Positions 30,423 through 41,020 are shown, numbered from the stretch's first letter. The stretch is 64,000 bases of DNA from Desulforapulum autotrophicum (GCA_020723285.1 DYJE01000011.1:59570-123569); one strand, 5' to 3'. Program-made: numbers and translations. Notes: generated by a model not told the origin, from the letters alone.

Positions 30423-32336
30423 ATGAAACTTGATTCAAAAATACCAGACGGCCCCATTGCTGAAAAATGGGACAGGCACAAATTTGACCTTAAGCTGGTG
30501 AACCCTGCCAACAAACGGAAATATACTGTGATTGTGGTGGGTACGGGTCTTGCCGGAGCCTCGGCATCCGCGTCTCTTGCAGAACTGGGATACAACGTGA
30601 AAACGTTCTGCATTCAGGACAGTCCCAGGCGTGCTCACAGTATCGCGGCCCAGGGTGGCATCAACGCGGCCAAGAATTACCAGAACGACGGGGACAGTGT
30701 CTTCCGGCTGTTTTACGACACTGTCAAGGGCGGTGATTTCAGGGCCCGTGAAGCCAACGTTTACCGACTGGCGCAGATCAGCAACAACATCATCGACCAG
30801 TGCGTGGCCCAGGGCGTGCCGTTCGCTCGGGAATACGGCGGGCTTCTGGCCAACCGGTCTTTTGGAGGCGCTCAGGTTTCACGGACCTTTTATGCCAGGG
30901 GTCAGACAGGCCAGCAGCTTCTCCTGGGGGCTTACGGTGCGCTGTCACGCCAGGTGGCCGCTAAAAAAGTCACGCTTTTCGCCCGTCGGGACATGCTTGA
31001 GCTGGTGCTTGTGGACGGAAAAGCCAAAGGCATCATCACCCGTAATCTCGTTACCGGTGACATCGAGAAACACGCGGGAGATGCTGTTATTCTTGCCACA
31101 GGCGGATACGGAAACGTTTTCTTCCTGTCCACCAACGCCATGGCCTGTAACGTCACGGCAGCCATGCGTGCTTATAAAAAAGGAGCCTGTTTCGCCAATC
31201 CCTGCTTCACACAGATTCATCCCACCTGCATTCCCGTTCATGGGGATTATCAGTCCAAACTGACTCTTATGAGTGAAAGCCTTCGGAATGACGGTCGTGT
31301 GTGGGTTCCCAAAACAATAGGTGACAAACGAAAACCGGCGGACATTCCCGACAGTGAACGGAATTATTTTCTCGAAGAAAAATACCCCAGTTTCGGAAAC
31401 CTGGTTCCCCGTGACGTAGCGTCAAGGAACGCCAAGGAACAGTGTGACAAGGGATTTGGCGTGGGTGAGACGGGGTATGCCGTGTATCTTGATTTCAAAG
31501 ACGCCATAGCCCGTGACGGCGAAGATGTGATCCGCAAGAAATACGGCAACCTGTTCACCATGTACGAAAAAATTACCGCCGAAGATCCTTACAAATCGCC
31601 CATGATGATTTATCCGGCCTCCCATTACACCATGGGCGGTCTGTGGGTGGATTACAACCTCATGAGCACCATCAACGGCCTTTTCGTTCTCGGAGAAGCG
31701 AATTTTTCAGACCATGGAGCCAACAGGCTGGGTGCCAGCGCTTTGATGCAGGGACTCGCCGACGGTTATTTCATAATCCCTTATACCCTTGGGGCTTATC
31801 TGGCCAAGGAAAAACCGGGAACGGTAAATACGGACCATGACGCATTTACGGAAGCCTCTTCGGATGTCGTTACGACACTTGATAAATTGCTGTCCATCAA
31901 AGGGAAACGGACCTGTGACGACATTCACAGGGAACTTGGAAAGATACTCTGGGATTACTGCGGCATGTCCCGGAATGAGGAAGGACTTGAAAAAGCCAAA
32001 ACCCTGGTGAAAAACCTGAAAAAAGAATTCTGGACCAACGTCACTGTTCCCGGAACGGCAGCCGGAATGAATCAGACCCTTGAGAGGGCGGGGCGTGTGG
32101 CGGAGTTTCTTGATTTTTCCCTGATGCTACTGGAAGATGCCAGAACTCGCAGGGAATCCTGTGGTGGACATTTTAACGATGCATTCCAGACCGACGAGAA
32201 CGAAGCGCTGCGCGATGACGAACATTTCAGCCATGTGGCGGCATGGGAATACAACGGTGAAGACAGGGAACCGATTCTTCACAAAGAACCGCTGGTGTTT
32301 GAACATGTCACCCTGAGCCAAAGGAGTTACAAATGA
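30423..32336 (+). CDS. sdhA: Succinate dehydrogenase/fumarate reductase flavoprotein subunit
   Basis: FAD subunit where succinate and fumarate are interconverted. 637 residues: dinucleotide-binding [19 protein letters not shown], the covalent-FAD His region [29 protein letters not shown], substrate and catalytic regions (THP-like [27 protein letters not shown]). The long C-terminal helical part is typical of the type B family. The stop overlaps the sdhB start. Direction in vivo (oxidation or fumarate reduction) cannot be decided from sequence. Confidence 0.95.
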   Translation: MKLDSKIPDGPIAEKWDRHKFDLKLVNPANKRKYTVIVVGTGLAGASASASLAELGYNVKTFCIQDSPRRAHSIAAQGGINAAKNYQNDGDSVFRLFYDTVKGGDFRAREANVYRLAQISNNIIDQCVAQGVPFAREYGGLLANRSFGGAQVSRTFYARGQTGQQLLLGAYGALSRQVAAKKVTLFARRDMLELVLVDGKAKGIITRNLVTGDIEKHAGDAVILATGGYGNVFFLSTNAMACNVTAAMRAYKKGACFANPCFTQIHPTCIPVHGDYQSKLTLMSESLRNDGRVWVPKTIGDKRKPADIPDSERNYFLEEKYPSFGNLVPRDVASRNAKEQCDKGFGVGETGYAVYLDFKDAIARDGEDVIRKKYGNLFTMYEKITAEDPYKSPMMIYPASHYTMGGLWVDYNLMSTINGLFVLGEANFSDHGANRLGASALMQGLADGYFIIPYTLGAYLAKEKPGTVNTDHDAFTEASSDVVTTLDKLLSIKGKRTCDDIHRELGKILWDYCGMSRNEEGLEKAKTLVKNLKKEFWTNVTVPGTAAGMNQTLERAGRVAEFLDFSLMLLEDARTRRESCGGHFNDAFQTDENEALRDDEHFSHVAAWEYNGEDREPILHKEPLVFEHVTLSQRSYK

Positions 32337-33085
32337 CGAAGACAATCAACCTGACCCTCAAAGTCTGGCGTCAGAAGAACGGAAACGTCAAGGGGCGTAT
32401 GGAAACATACGAGGCACGCGGGATTTCAACGGACATGTCGTTTCTTGAAATGATCGATGTGGTCAACGAAGGTCTTATTCTCAAGGGTGAGGACCCCATT
32501 GCATTTGATCATGACTGCCGCGAGGGAATCTGCGGGATGTGCGGGGCTGTGGTGAATGGACGTCCCCATGGACCTGAGAAAGGCACAACCCTTTGTCAGC
32601 TCCACATGCGACATTTTGATGACGGCGATGAGGTGGTGGTGGAGCCCTGGCGTTCACGTGCGTTCAAAGTGATCAAGGACCTTGTGGTGGACCGGAGTGC
32701 TTTTGATTCCATCATCCAGGCAGGGGGTTATATTTCCGTGAACACCGGGGGAGCCCAGGATGCCAACGCCATACCCGTTCCCCAGAATGTCGCTGAAAAG
32801 GCCATGGACGCTGCGGAATGCATCGGCTGTGGAGCCTGTGTCGCTGCTTGTCCCAATGCATCGGCCATGCTTTTTGTTTCGGCCAAGGTGTCCCAGCTGG
32901 CCCTTCTTCCGCAAGGCAGGCCTGAAGCCGCAGGACGTGTAAAGGCCATGGTTTCGAAAATGGATGACATGGGCTTCGGCCATTGCGGCAATGAACGGGA
33001 GTGTGAAGCCGAGTGCCCGAAAAACATATCCATTGTGAATATCGCCCGGATGAACAGAGAGTTCATCAAAGCCAGTCTGAAATAG
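32333..33085 (+). CDS. sdhB: Succinate dehydrogenase/fumarate reductase iron-sulfur subunit
   Basis: Electron-transfer subunit. Cysteine clusters in order: [15 protein letters not shown] with a later LCQLHMR ([2Fe-2S]), [15 protein letters not shown] ([4Fe-4S]), and [15 protein letters not shown] (the [3Fe-4S] cysteines). 250 residues. It starts inside the sdhA stop codon region (ATGA), with AAAGGAG upstream. Completes a three-gene complex II. Confidence 0.95.
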   Translation: MTKTINLTLKVWRQKNGNVKGRMETYEARGISTDMSFLEMIDVVNEGLILKGEDPIAFDHDCREGICGMCGAVVNGRPHGPEKGTTLCQLHMRHFDDGDEVVVEPWRSRAFKVIKDLVVDRSAFDSIIQAGGYISVNTGGAQDANAIPVPQNVAEKAMDAAECIGCGACVAACPNASAMLFVSAKVSQLALLPQGRPEAAGRVKAMVSKMDDMGFGHCGNERECEAECPKNISIVNIARMNREFIKASLK

Positions 33086-33114
33086 TTGTAACAAGGAATG
33101 TGAAGGAAAAGACG

Positions 33115-34848
33115 ATGTCTGATAACGGTTACAGGTTTATCTGTGATGAGTACGGTAAAACAAGCGCCATTCAGGTGATGTTGAGCGGGCGTAATATTCA
33201 GGACAACAATTACGTCAACAAGGGAACGGCTTTCAGTGAATCCGAAAGATCGGAATTCAACGTGGAGGCTTGCCTTCCACCTTCGGTGAAAACTCTGGCT
33301 GACCAGGTGCGGCTGGGGCACGAAACAGTGGATAATAAATCGGGAGAACTTGAAAAATACATTTATCTTCGGTCAATTTTTGAAAAAAATGTAACCCTGG
33401 CACATGCCATTATCGCAAGCGATGTCAGGAAATTCATGTCCATCGTCTACACGCCCACCGTGGGTCTTGCATGTCAGCGGTACTCGGACATTTTCAGAAA
33501 AGGAACGGGTATCCATTTTCACCCGGGCAACATCGACAGGGCCGAGGAAATTCTGACAAACTATAAAAATGACGGAATCCGCGTGGCCGTGGTCACGGAC
33601 AACCAGGGCATCCTGGGCATCGGCGACCAGGGGGCGGGTGGTATCGCCATCTGTATTGGAAAACTGATGCTTTACACGCAAGGGGCTGGAATCGCCCCCT
33701 GGTACTGTCTGCCCATTTCTCTCGATGTGGGTACGGACAACGATGCCCTGCTTGACAACGACCATTACCTGGGTTGGCGTCAAAAACGGTTGACCGGTGC
33801 CGATTATCTGGATTTCATCGCCACGTTCGCCAAAGCGTTCAAAAAGGTTTTTCCCGATGCCCTCTGTCAGTGGGAGGATTTTTCAAAACAGAACGCGTTT
33901 ACCGTCAAGGATACTTACATCAATGACATCATATCCTTTAACGACGACATCCAAGGCACCGGCTCAGTGACTTTGGCCGGAATCATTTCCGCCATGAAAA
34001 TCAAGAAAGAGTCCCTTAAAGATCAGGTCTATCTGATTCATGGTGCGGGGGCCGGTGGTGTTGGCGTGGCCGAGCAGATCGAGGCCGCGATGGTGGAAGA
34101 GGGTATGAATGTCGAAGCTGCCAGGCAACGGATTTTCACCCTGGACAGCCGTGGTCTTGTGACCCTGGGACGTAAGCTCGACCCCTATAAAATCAAATAC
34201 GCCAAAGATACGACGGTGCTGCCCTGGTATACCTGCGATCATGACGGAAGCCTTGAAAACGTGGTGAAAAAGGCCGGAGTGACGGTTCTCATCGGAACTT
34301 CCGGACAGTCGGGGTGTTTTACACAGGCCGTGGTGGAAGCGGTTTCAAAAAACACGGAACGCCCTGTGATTTTTCCTTTGAGTAATCCCACGGTGAATGC
34401 CGAGGCTCTGCCGGTGGATATTTTCACGTGGTCCCATGGAAAGGCTCTGGTGGCCACCGGCAGTCCGTTTGCACCTGTCAAGTTTGACAACAGGGATTTC
34501 CGTATCGGTCAGTGCAACAATGTTTTTATTTTTCCCGGAGTGGGCCTTGGCGTTCTGGCCTCGGGTGCATCCAGAGTTCTGCCGTCATTTTTTACAGCGG
34601 CGGCTTATGCGGCGGCAGAGCATGTTGCTGCTGAAGATCTTTCCAATGGCGTCCTTTTTCCGCCTGTGGAGAAGTTGAAGGAAGTCAGTCTTTCCGTCGC
34701 CAAAGCGGTGGCACGGATCGCCATCCGGGAAGGGGTGAGCCGTAAATGCGCTTTCAGTGATTTTGATCATGAAAATAATCCGGAAAAGTTGGACGAAGCC
34801 ATTGACAATATGGTCTGGAAGCCGGAATATCTGCCCTTGGTGAAATAA
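33115..34848 (+). CDS. NAD-dependent malic enzyme
   Basis: Decarboxylates malate to pyruvate. 577 residues of the long eukaryote/SfcA-like form: YTPTVGLACQRYSDIF, VVTDNQGILGIGDQGAGGI, FNDDIQGTGSVTLAG (metal and NAD region), IHGAGAGGVGVAEQI (Rossmann fold), FPLSNPT. NAD rather than NADP use is inferred from subfamily. Start ATG 33115 follows GAAGGAAA; upstream in-frame codons overlap sdhB. It follows sdhB by about 30 bases, linking dicarboxylate oxidation to pyruvate supply. Confidence 0.93.
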   Translation: MSDNGYRFICDEYGKTSAIQVMLSGRNIQDNNYVNKGTAFSESERSEFNVEACLPPSVKTLADQVRLGHETVDNKSGELEKYIYLRSIFEKNVTLAHAIIASDVRKFMSIVYTPTVGLACQRYSDIFRKGTGIHFHPGNIDRAEEILTNYKNDGIRVAVVTDNQGILGIGDQGAGGIAICIGKLMLYTQGAGIAPWYCLPISLDVGTDNDALLDNDHYLGWRQKRLTGADYLDFIATFAKAFKKVFPDALCQWEDFSKQNAFTVKDTYINDIISFNDDIQGTGSVTLAGIISAMKIKKESLKDQVYLIHGAGAGGVGVAEQIEAAMVEEGMNVEAARQRIFTLDSRGLVTLGRKLDPYKIKYAKDTTVLPWYTCDHDGSLENVVKKAGVTVLIGTSGQSGCFTQAVVEAVSKNTERPVIFPLSNPTVNAEALPVDIFTWSHGKALVATGSPFAPVKFDNRDFRIGQCNNVFIFPGVGLGVLASGASRVLPSFFTAAAYAAAEHVAAEDLSNGVLFPPVEKLKEVSLSVAKAVARIAIREGVSRKCAFSDFDHENNPEKLDEAIDNMVWKPEYLPLVK

Positions 34849-34878
34849 ACGAGCGAACCCTCTATTTCAGGAGACTTT

Positions 34879-35436
34879 ATGAACGATTTCATGCAGTTGT
34901 TGAAGACCAGACGGAGCATCAGGAAATTCCAGGACAAACCTGTTCCAAAGGATATGATCGATACTCTTTTTGAAGCCGTCAAATGGTCCCAGAGCTGGGC
35001 AAACACCCAGTGCTGGGAAATCATCCAGGTGACAGACCGGTCCATCCGTGAAAAAATTCAGGAAGCCGTGGTGAAGAATCCTGCCACGAAAGCCATTGTG
35101 GATGCGCCGGTTCTTCTGGCGTTATGCGCCAAAAAAAACAGCTCAGGATTCTACAGCGGAGTGGTGACCACCAAATTCGGAGACTGGATGCTGTTCGATC
35201 TGGGGATAGCGACACAGAGCCTCTGCCTTGCAGCCCATTCCCTTGGGCTTGGGACCGTCGTTGTGGGCCTTTATGATCACGTCAAAGTATCGGAAATCCT
35301 GAAGGTTCCTTCCGAATATGAACAGGTGGCGCTCATTCCGCTGGGTTTTCCCGCCAAAGATCCTTCACCGCCCAATCGCAGGGATGTGTCGGAGTTCATC
35401 CATACAGACAGTTTCGGAATAATGAATAACGGATGA
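34879..35436 (+). CDS. Nitroreductase-family FMN flavoprotein
   Basis: FMN-dependent NAD(P)H oxidoreductase of the nitroreductase fold, 185 residues. Conserved N-terminal RRSIRKFQDKPVPKD binds FMN phosphate; the C-terminal region has ALIPLGFPAKDPSPPNRR. GGAGACTTT precedes the ATG. Last plus-strand gene of the central-carbon block, closed by a shared terminator. Physiological substrate unknown. Confidence 0.85.
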   Translation: MNDFMQLLKTRRSIRKFQDKPVPKDMIDTLFEAVKWSQSWANTQCWEIIQVTDRSIREKIQEAVVKNPATKAIVDAPVLLALCAKKNSSGFYSGVVTTKFGDWMLFDLGIATQSLCLAAHSLGLGTVVVGLYDHVKVSEILKVPSEYEQVALIPLGFPAKDPSPPNRRDVSEFIHTDSFGIMNNG

Positions 35437-35457
35437 TGCTGCGCAGTATATGATCAC

Positions 35458-35495
35458 ATGGGGGCGGACCTTGTGTTCGCCCCATTACATTTTTC
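35458..35495. terminator. Bidirectional terminator between convergent genes
   Basis: Stem ATGGGG(G)CG (35458-35466) pairing with CGCCCCAT (35478-35485), loop of 11, then ATTACATTTTTCTTA on the plus side. It serves the nitroreductase gene and the convergent phosphatase gene. Confidence 0.7.
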
Positions 35496-36890
35496 TTACA
35501 TTCTGAAACCGATGACCGTGACGTCGTCCAGTTGTTCGCGCTCTTGTTTGTGTTCATTGAATTTCTTGATGATTTCCTGACGTTGAACGGAAAAGGGAAA
35601 GGGGTGAAGGCGTGAAAGCATTCCTTTGAAAGTCGCCGTTCCGAATCTCATTTCATTATCCCCGCCTATTTGGTCTGTATAACCGTCGGTTTTCATGTAC
35701 ACACAGGTGTCTCGATAAAGTTGAACTGTATTTGATGTGAAGGGAACATGGTCCTCTGAATCCGCATACCCGATACTGCGTTTGTCACCTTTGATTTCTG
35801 CGGTCTGGCCGTCCTGAGTGTAAAAAAGTGGGATTCGGGCACCGGAAAATCTGAGTACACACGACGAATGATCCACATGAAGCACCGCCGCGTCGAGTCC
35901 GTCCTGAGTTTGTCTGGAGGCATCCTGATGGAGAACGCTTTTTACGGCAGTGTTCAGTCTGTCAAGAATTTCCGGTGGGTCAAAACACTGCTGATCAAGG
36001 ATGATTTTCTTGATTTCCGTGAAAGCGATAAGTGTGATGAAGGCTCCGGAAACGCCATGGCCCGTGCAGTCCATCAGTGCGATGATCGTTATGTCTTTTA
36101 ATGTGTATGTGTAAAAAATATCTCCACCCACAATGTCTTTGGGCATCCAGATGATCAGGCTTTCCGGGAGTTCGGTTTTCAGACGTTCCACACCGGGAAG
36201 CAGTGACCTCTGGATAATTTTAGCGTAGTGGAGGTTTTCGAGCATGCGATTATGATAACGTTCAAGTTCTTTGTGCGTGACTTCAAGATCGTCGAAGGTG
36301 GTTTTGATCTTGTCGCGAGATGCTTTGATTTCCCGTCGTTGTTTTTGAAGTAACCAGCACATGAAAGCCACGAAAGATGCTGTTGGGAGAAACGTTAAGG
36401 CCGCCAGACAATCTTCGCCGAATCGTGTGCTCTGGCCCAGATATCTGTAACTGACAAAGGACACGGTGATGTAGACTGAGACGGAAACAATGATCAGGGC
36501 ATGTGAAATCAGCATATTTGCCTGAGTGAAAACGAAAATCAGAGGGATCAGACTTGACATCAGGGCAAGGTAACGAAGGTCGTGCATGACGTGGAAAATA
36601 ATGGCCATAAATATGACACAGATGATGACCTGGCTATATAACATGGCTTGAATGAATGGAAGTGTTATCCGGGTTCTATGGCGTATCATGACCAGAATAA
36701 CGATGTTGGAAGGGAAAAGACCTAAGTAGGTTAAGAGCATCTCACTGTAACGGTACTGGGCAAAACCGAGGAAGATGGCCAGGAACGCCACGGCAATGGG
36801 AACATGGTAAACAAGTATGGCCAGAAGGGTGTATTTTGTGAGGTTTGCCCGTCTTTTACTGTTGACCTGTTCGGAAAAGCTGTTGTCCAT
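35496..36890 (-). CDS. Membrane SpoIIE/PP2C-type serine phosphatase, paralogue 1
   Basis: 464 residues: about six hydrophobic segments (residues 20-190), a Lys/Glu-rich coiled coil (about 195-235), then a SpoIIE phosphatase domain. Family metal-site motifs are VGGDIFY, ALMDCTGHGVSGAF, TDGYTDQIGG and DDVTVIGF. Such phosphatases usually act on anti-sigma-factor antagonists in partner-switching, or on other Ser/Thr phosphoproteins; no partner gene is nearby. The membrane part probably senses a signal. Its downstream-numbered neighbour (36917-38290) is a full-length paralogue. Start ATG 36890 has AGAGACGG upstream. Confidence 0.85.
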   Translation of the reverse strand: MDNSFSEQVNSKRRANLTKYTLLAILVYHVPIAVAFLAIFLGFAQYRYSEMLLTYLGLFPSNIVILVMIRHRTRITLPFIQAMLYSQVIICVIFMAIIFHVMHDLRYLALMSSLIPLIFVFTQANMLISHALIIVSVSVYITVSFVSYRYLGQSTRFGEDCLAALTFLPTASFVAFMCWLLQKQRREIKASRDKIKTTFDDLEVTHKELERYHNRMLENLHYAKIIQRSLLPGVERLKTELPESLIIWMPKDIVGGDIFYTYTLKDITIIALMDCTGHGVSGAFITLIAFTEIKKIILDQQCFDPPEILDRLNTAVKSVLHQDASRQTQDGLDAAVLHVDHSSCVLRFSGARIPLFYTQDGQTAEIKGDKRSIGYADSEDHVPFTSNTVQLYRDTCVYMKTDGYTDQIGGDNEMRFGTATFKGMLSRLHPFPFSVQRQEIIKKFNEHKQEREQLDDVTVIGFRM

Positions 36891-36916
36891 AATCCGTCTC
36901 TTTGAAAAGAATGGGG

Positions 36917-38290
36917 TCAGATTCGAAAACCGATCACGGTGATATCGTCCATTTGTTCGTACTCTTTTTTGTAGTCGCTAAGGCTTCTTATGATTTCGCG
37001 GCGTTGTAACGAAAATGGTGCGCTGTGGATGTCAAGTATCATTTGCTTGAACCGTCTGGTTCCGAAACGGAGTTTTTTTTCTCCTCCCAGTTGGTCTGTG
37101 TAACCGTCTGTTTTCATGTAGATACAACTACCGCGTTTCAGAGTGAAGGTGTGCTGTGAAAAAATATGGGCAAGGTCGGAATCGTAATATCCAATACTCT
37201 GTTTATCTCCTTTGATTTCTGTTGCTTCACCGTTTTCCACGTAATACAGGGGAATCTGCGCACCCGAATACCTGATGGTGCAGTTTGCGTGGTCCACATC
37301 AAGAATGGCGGCGTCCAGTCCGTCGTTGGTTTGTTTTGCGGAATGTTTGTGCAGAACGTTTTTCATGGCTTTGTTCAGGCGCATGAGGATGTCCGAAGGG
37401 CCGTAACATGCCTGGTCGAGAATGATTTTTCTGATTTCAGTGTAGGCTATCAAGGTCAGAAACGCACCGGGAACCCCGTGGCCTGTGCAATCCATTAAAG
37501 CGATGATGGTTTTTCCAGGATAGGTGCATGTGTAAAATATGTCACCACCCACGATATCCTTGGGCATCCAGATGATCAGGCTTTCCGGACTCTCCGTTTT
37601 CATACGGTCGATACCGGGCAGAAGGGAACGCTGGATCATTTCCGCGTAATGAATACTTTCAAGCATACGCTGATTGTAGGATTCAAGTTCTGAATAGGTG
37701 GTTTTCAGTTTGTCGTTGGTTTTCTTGATTTCCCGGTGCTGTTTCTGAAGAATGCCGCACATATAGGCGATGAACGAGGAAACCGGAAGAAAAATCATGA
37801 TGGACAGCATATCTTTGCCGAAATTTCCGTTTTGCCCCAGATAGCGGTCGCTGACATAGGACACGCCCAGATAGTCCAGAGCGACCACGGCCAGTGTAAT
37901 GAACGAAATGAGCATGCTGGACTGGATGAACACAAAGATCAACGCCAGCATGCAGGCGATCAGGGTCAGATGCCGCAGATCATGCATGACATAGAATGCC
38001 TCGGTCATAAAGAAAACGCTGCCCACCACCTGGACGTAAAGCATGATCTTGATGAAACGGATGGTGATCTGGTCTTTCAGCTGGACCATGGCAAGAACGG
38101 TGATGTAAAACGGGAATATACTCACATAAACGTATGTCATTTCCCTGACACCGAACTGGGCAAGTCCGAAATATATGGCGATATAAGCGGCGATGATGGG
38201 GATGTGGTAAACAAGAAGAGCTAATGCTGAATATTTTGTTAGAGTTTTACGCCTCCGGTCATTGACAGGTCTGGGCAACAAATTATCCAT
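36917..38290 (-). CDS. Membrane SpoIIE/PP2C-type serine phosphatase, paralogue 2
   Basis: 457 residues with the same plan as the gene at 35496-36890: six hydrophobic segments, coiled coil, SpoIIE domain with VGGDIFYT, ALMDCTGHGVPGAF, TDGYTDQLGG and DDITVIGF. The phosphatase halves are nearly the same over long stretches (for example ESLIIWMPKDIVGGDIFY in both), while the membrane halves differ more, as expected for duplicated enzymes with diverged sensors. It is transcribed first, 26 bases upstream of paralogue 1. The ATG at 38290 is preferred over a TTG three codons earlier. Confidence 0.85.
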   Translation of the reverse strand: MDNLLPRPVNDRRRKTLTKYSALALLVYHIPIIAAYIAIYFGLAQFGVREMTYVYVSIFPFYITVLAMVQLKDQITIRFIKIMLYVQVVGSVFFMTEAFYVMHDLRHLTLIACMLALIFVFIQSSMLISFITLAVVALDYLGVSYVSDRYLGQNGNFGKDMLSIMIFLPVSSFIAYMCGILQKQHREIKKTNDKLKTTYSELESYNQRMLESIHYAEMIQRSLLPGIDRMKTESPESLIIWMPKDIVGGDIFYTCTYPGKTIIALMDCTGHGVPGAFLTLIAYTEIRKIILDQACYGPSDILMRLNKAMKNVLHKHSAKQTNDGLDAAILDVDHANCTIRYSGAQIPLYYVENGEATEIKGDKQSIGYYDSDLAHIFSQHTFTLKRGSCIYMKTDGYTDQLGGEKKLRFGTRRFKQMILDIHSAPFSLQRREIIRSLSDYKKEYEQMDDITVIGFRI

Positions 38291-38490
38291 GTTAAACAAT
38301 TCCGAATATTAGGGATCTGCAGCGCAAATGAAGATTGTCTGGCGGGAAGATTCCCGTTTCCGACTGAATGAATTTATTTTTGGGACATCATTAAGTTCGA
38401 CCCTGTTTTTTCAATAAACTCAGGATAGAAACCATACTACCTTAGGGTGCATGAAATGACAATGAAGAAAAATGATCCATAGAAATGTAA

Positions 38491-39516
38491 TCATATTCCG
38501 AATGATACAACCCGGTTTCTTCCGTTTGTCTTGGCGAGATACAGATGGGTGTCCGCTTCGGAAATCAGGGTGTTGATATCGTCCTCCGCAGTCATGGTCG
38601 AAACACCATAACTTGCGGTGACACTTAACGATGTATTGCAGGGAGTGACGAGGGAAAGAGACTCGATGTTTTTTTTAAGTCTGTTTGCAATCTCAACGGC
38701 TGTATTCAAGGACGTTTCGGGAAGAACCACCAGGAATTCTTCACCTCCGTACCGTGCCATGTAATCTTCCTTGCGGATCAGCTCTGAAACGGAACCGGCT
38801 ATGGCTTTAAGGACTTTGTCACCAAAAAGGTGGCCGTAACAGTCGTTGATTTTTTTAAAATGATCCACATCGAACATGATGACGGAGAGTTGCCGTCCGT
38901 GTCTTCTGGCACTGTCCATGGAACGATCGAGAAGCTCCATGAGCGCTCTGCGATTGTAACAACCGGTCAATGAATCCGTGGATGACGCTTTTTCAAGAAG
39001 CTGGATTCGAAGAATAGTATCCAGGCTGTTTTTAAAAGCCTCTATAATGGTTTCCGCTGATTTGTTGCCCTTGAAAAAAATGGGGTTGTCGTGAACCAGG
39101 TACAGACAGGACTTGGTGTTTTCCATGTATATCGGTGTTGAAAAGAGTGGGAATGGTTTGTGGAAAAAAGTACGGATCACTCGGTCATCATCCTGATCCA
39201 GGTATGTCAGGCTGTTGATTTCAGATCCCGGGAAATCATGAGCCATCATGTCCAGTATCCGCTGGCGGCTGAGAATGGGGTCGGACCATATGTCAAGCCC
39301 TGTTTCATCAAGAATGGCAAAAGCGAAAAGTTTATAGTTGAGAATGTCTTTCAAGGCATGGGCTGTGTTGTTTACAAGTTCTTCGAGGGTCCGGCATTTA
39401 TGAATGTCAAGGATCTGCCGGCTTAACGTTCGGGAATGATATTTATGAATGAATGAAACCGCCATATCCAGGATGCCGTAAGGTTTTTTCATGATGGATG
39501 TATTGTTGATCGCCAT
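38491..39516 (-). CDS. Diguanylate cyclase with N-terminal GAF-like sensor
   Basis: Makes c-di-GMP from two GTP. 341 residues: a sensor part (about 30-175) with a GAF-like pattern (RTLEELVNNTAHALKDIL) and a C-terminal GGDEF domain (DSLTGCYNRRALMELLD, FDVDHFKKIND, active-site GGEEF). The product-inhibition I-site RKED lies five residues before GGEEF, so feedback control is likely. No membrane segment. Third in a row of minus-strand signalling genes, 200 bases upstream of the phosphatase pair. Confidence 0.9.
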   Translation of the reverse strand: MAINNTSIMKKPYGILDMAVSFIHKYHSRTLSRQILDIHKCRTLEELVNNTAHALKDILNYKLFAFAILDETGLDIWSDPILSRQRILDMMAHDFPGSEINSLTYLDQDDDRVIRTFFHKPFPLFSTPIYMENTKSCLYLVHDNPIFFKGNKSAETIIEAFKNSLDTILRIQLLEKASSTDSLTGCYNRRALMELLDRSMDSARRHGRQLSVIMFDVDHFKKINDCYGHLFGDKVLKAIAGSVSELIRKEDYMARYGGEEFLVVLPETSLNTAVEIANRLKKNIESLSLVTPCNTSLSVTASYGVSTMTAEDDINTLISEADTHLYLAKTNGRNRVVSFGI

Positions 39517-39917
39517 ATGTTTTTTTTAAACCTTTTCGAGAAACGGTTGATATTTCCTGATCAAACGATATATCGCATTCATTGCAAACTAAATGCCATG
39601 GATTGATATAATGCATTACAATTCAATTCCGAAATGAAAGATTTTTAAGTAAAACGCAATAAATCAGAATCTTGGAAAGAGCATGTGTCGAAAAGTCAGA
39701 TTTGAAATAGTTTAGATTTAAAAACTTTTTGTGATTCCTTTTTATTTCAAGCAGGAAAATATTGCGTCAAGTCTTTGACTGATTATGGCATTTGTACGAT
39801 TGTCTCTGGAAAAAACATTTCATGGAAAAGATTTTTTATAATATGAGAAAGTGACACACAAAAATATGTCGAGACATCTTGATCATCATACACATGAACA
39901 GGTAAGGAGGGCGAAAC
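39517..39917. other. 400-base divergent intergenic region
   Basis: AT-rich spacer between the diguanylate cyclase (minus) and the flavoprotein gene (plus). It must contain both promoters. I see no gene, repeat or clear hairpin. Confidence 0.6.
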
Positions 39918-40922
39918 ATGAAGACGCGAATTACAGAGCTTTTTGGCATTACATACCCCATCCAGTGCGGCGGCATGCTTTGGCTGGCCACACCTGAACT
40001 GGCCGCAGCTATCAGTAATGCAGGAGCCATGGGAAACCTGACATCCGGGAACTACAACTCGGGTGACGATCTTCGAAGGGCCATTGACCGAACGACTGAA
40101 CTGACGGATAAGCCGTTTATCGTCAACATCACCACCATGCCTTCCATCCGCCTGCCGGTTGAACTTCTCCAGGATTTTTTCAAAATCTGCTGCGAGAAAA
40201 AAGTCAAAGCCATTGAGATCGCCGGGGCTCCTGTGGATACGTTTCTCGGAAAGGAATTTATCCCCATGGCCAAAGATGCCGGTGTGAAGGTGCTTCATAA
40301 AGTTGGTACGGTCAAGCACGCGGTGCATGCACAGAAAGCCGGTTACGACGCCGTAACCGCGGCCGGATTCGAAGAGGGCGGTTTTCCGCATAAAGACAAT
40401 ATCTCAACCATGATACTCTTGCCCAAAGTTGTGGAAGCCGTTGACATTCCCGTTCTTGCGGCAGGGGGAATGGTTGATGGAAAAAGCCTGGCCGCGGCCC
40501 TTGCTTTGGGTGCGGACGGCATGATGATGGCGACACGGTTTCTTGCGACGAAAGAATGCGCCGTTCATCCCAATATCCATAAAACCTTGATCGAAAAAAA
40601 TGAAACAGACACTGTTCTTGCCCTGAAAACCCTGTTGGGCGGGCTTGGACTTCAGGTCAGGGCGTTAAGGAATGACATCATAAAACAAATTGAAGAGATC
40701 GAAAACGGGCAGGGCGGTGATCTTGCGGCCCTGCTTCCTCTGATTTCCGGTGAACGGGCCAGGGTTGTCTGGGAGGAAGGTGATGCGGAACAGGCGATGC
40801 TGACCATTGGACAGAGTGTTGGACGTATCACCGATATCCCCTCTGTGAACGAATTGATTCCCCGGATTGTGGATGAGGCGAAACAGGTGATTCAGCGAAC
40901 GGCTTTAACGATGGGGATATGA
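39918..40922 (+). CDS. Nitronate monooxygenase / 2-nitropropane dioxygenase-family FMN enzyme
   Basis: FMN TIM-barrel oxidoreductase of 334 residues. Barrel motifs: ITYPIQCGGMLWLA, AISNAGAMGNLTSG, PFIVNITTMPS, AAGFEEGG, VLAAGGMVDGKSLAAALALG, GADGMMMATRF. Family members oxidise nitronates or act as enoyl-ACP reductases (FabK-like). The catalytic His context is not clear enough to choose. TAAGGAGGG precedes the ATG. Isolated gene followed by a bidirectional terminator. Confidence 0.8.
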   Translation: MKTRITELFGITYPIQCGGMLWLATPELAAAISNAGAMGNLTSGNYNSGDDLRRAIDRTTELTDKPFIVNITTMPSIRLPVELLQDFFKICCEKKVKAIEIAGAPVDTFLGKEFIPMAKDAGVKVLHKVGTVKHAVHAQKAGYDAVTAAGFEEGGFPHKDNISTMILLPKVVEAVDIPVLAAGGMVDGKSLAAALALGADGMMMATRFLATKECAVHPNIHKTLIEKNETDTVLALKTLLGGLGLQVRALRNDIIKQIEEIENGQGGDLAALLPLISGERARVVWEEGDAEQAMLTIGQSVGRITDIPSVNELIPRIVDEAKQVIQRTALTMGI

Positions 40923-40980
40923 CTTTCAAATCGAGGAATCAAAATGGCGTATTCGCATGAATACGAATTGGAATAAGAGC

Positions 40981-41016
40981 ATAAGGCGGTCCCAACAGGG
41001 CCGCCTTATGCGTTTT
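40981..41016. terminator. Bidirectional terminator
   Basis: Nine-base perfect stem ATAAGGCGG (40981-40989) and CCGCCTTAT (41001-41009), 11-base loop, then GCGTTTTGATTTT. It lies between two convergent genes and can serve both. Confidence 0.85.
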
Positions 41017-41020
41017 GATT

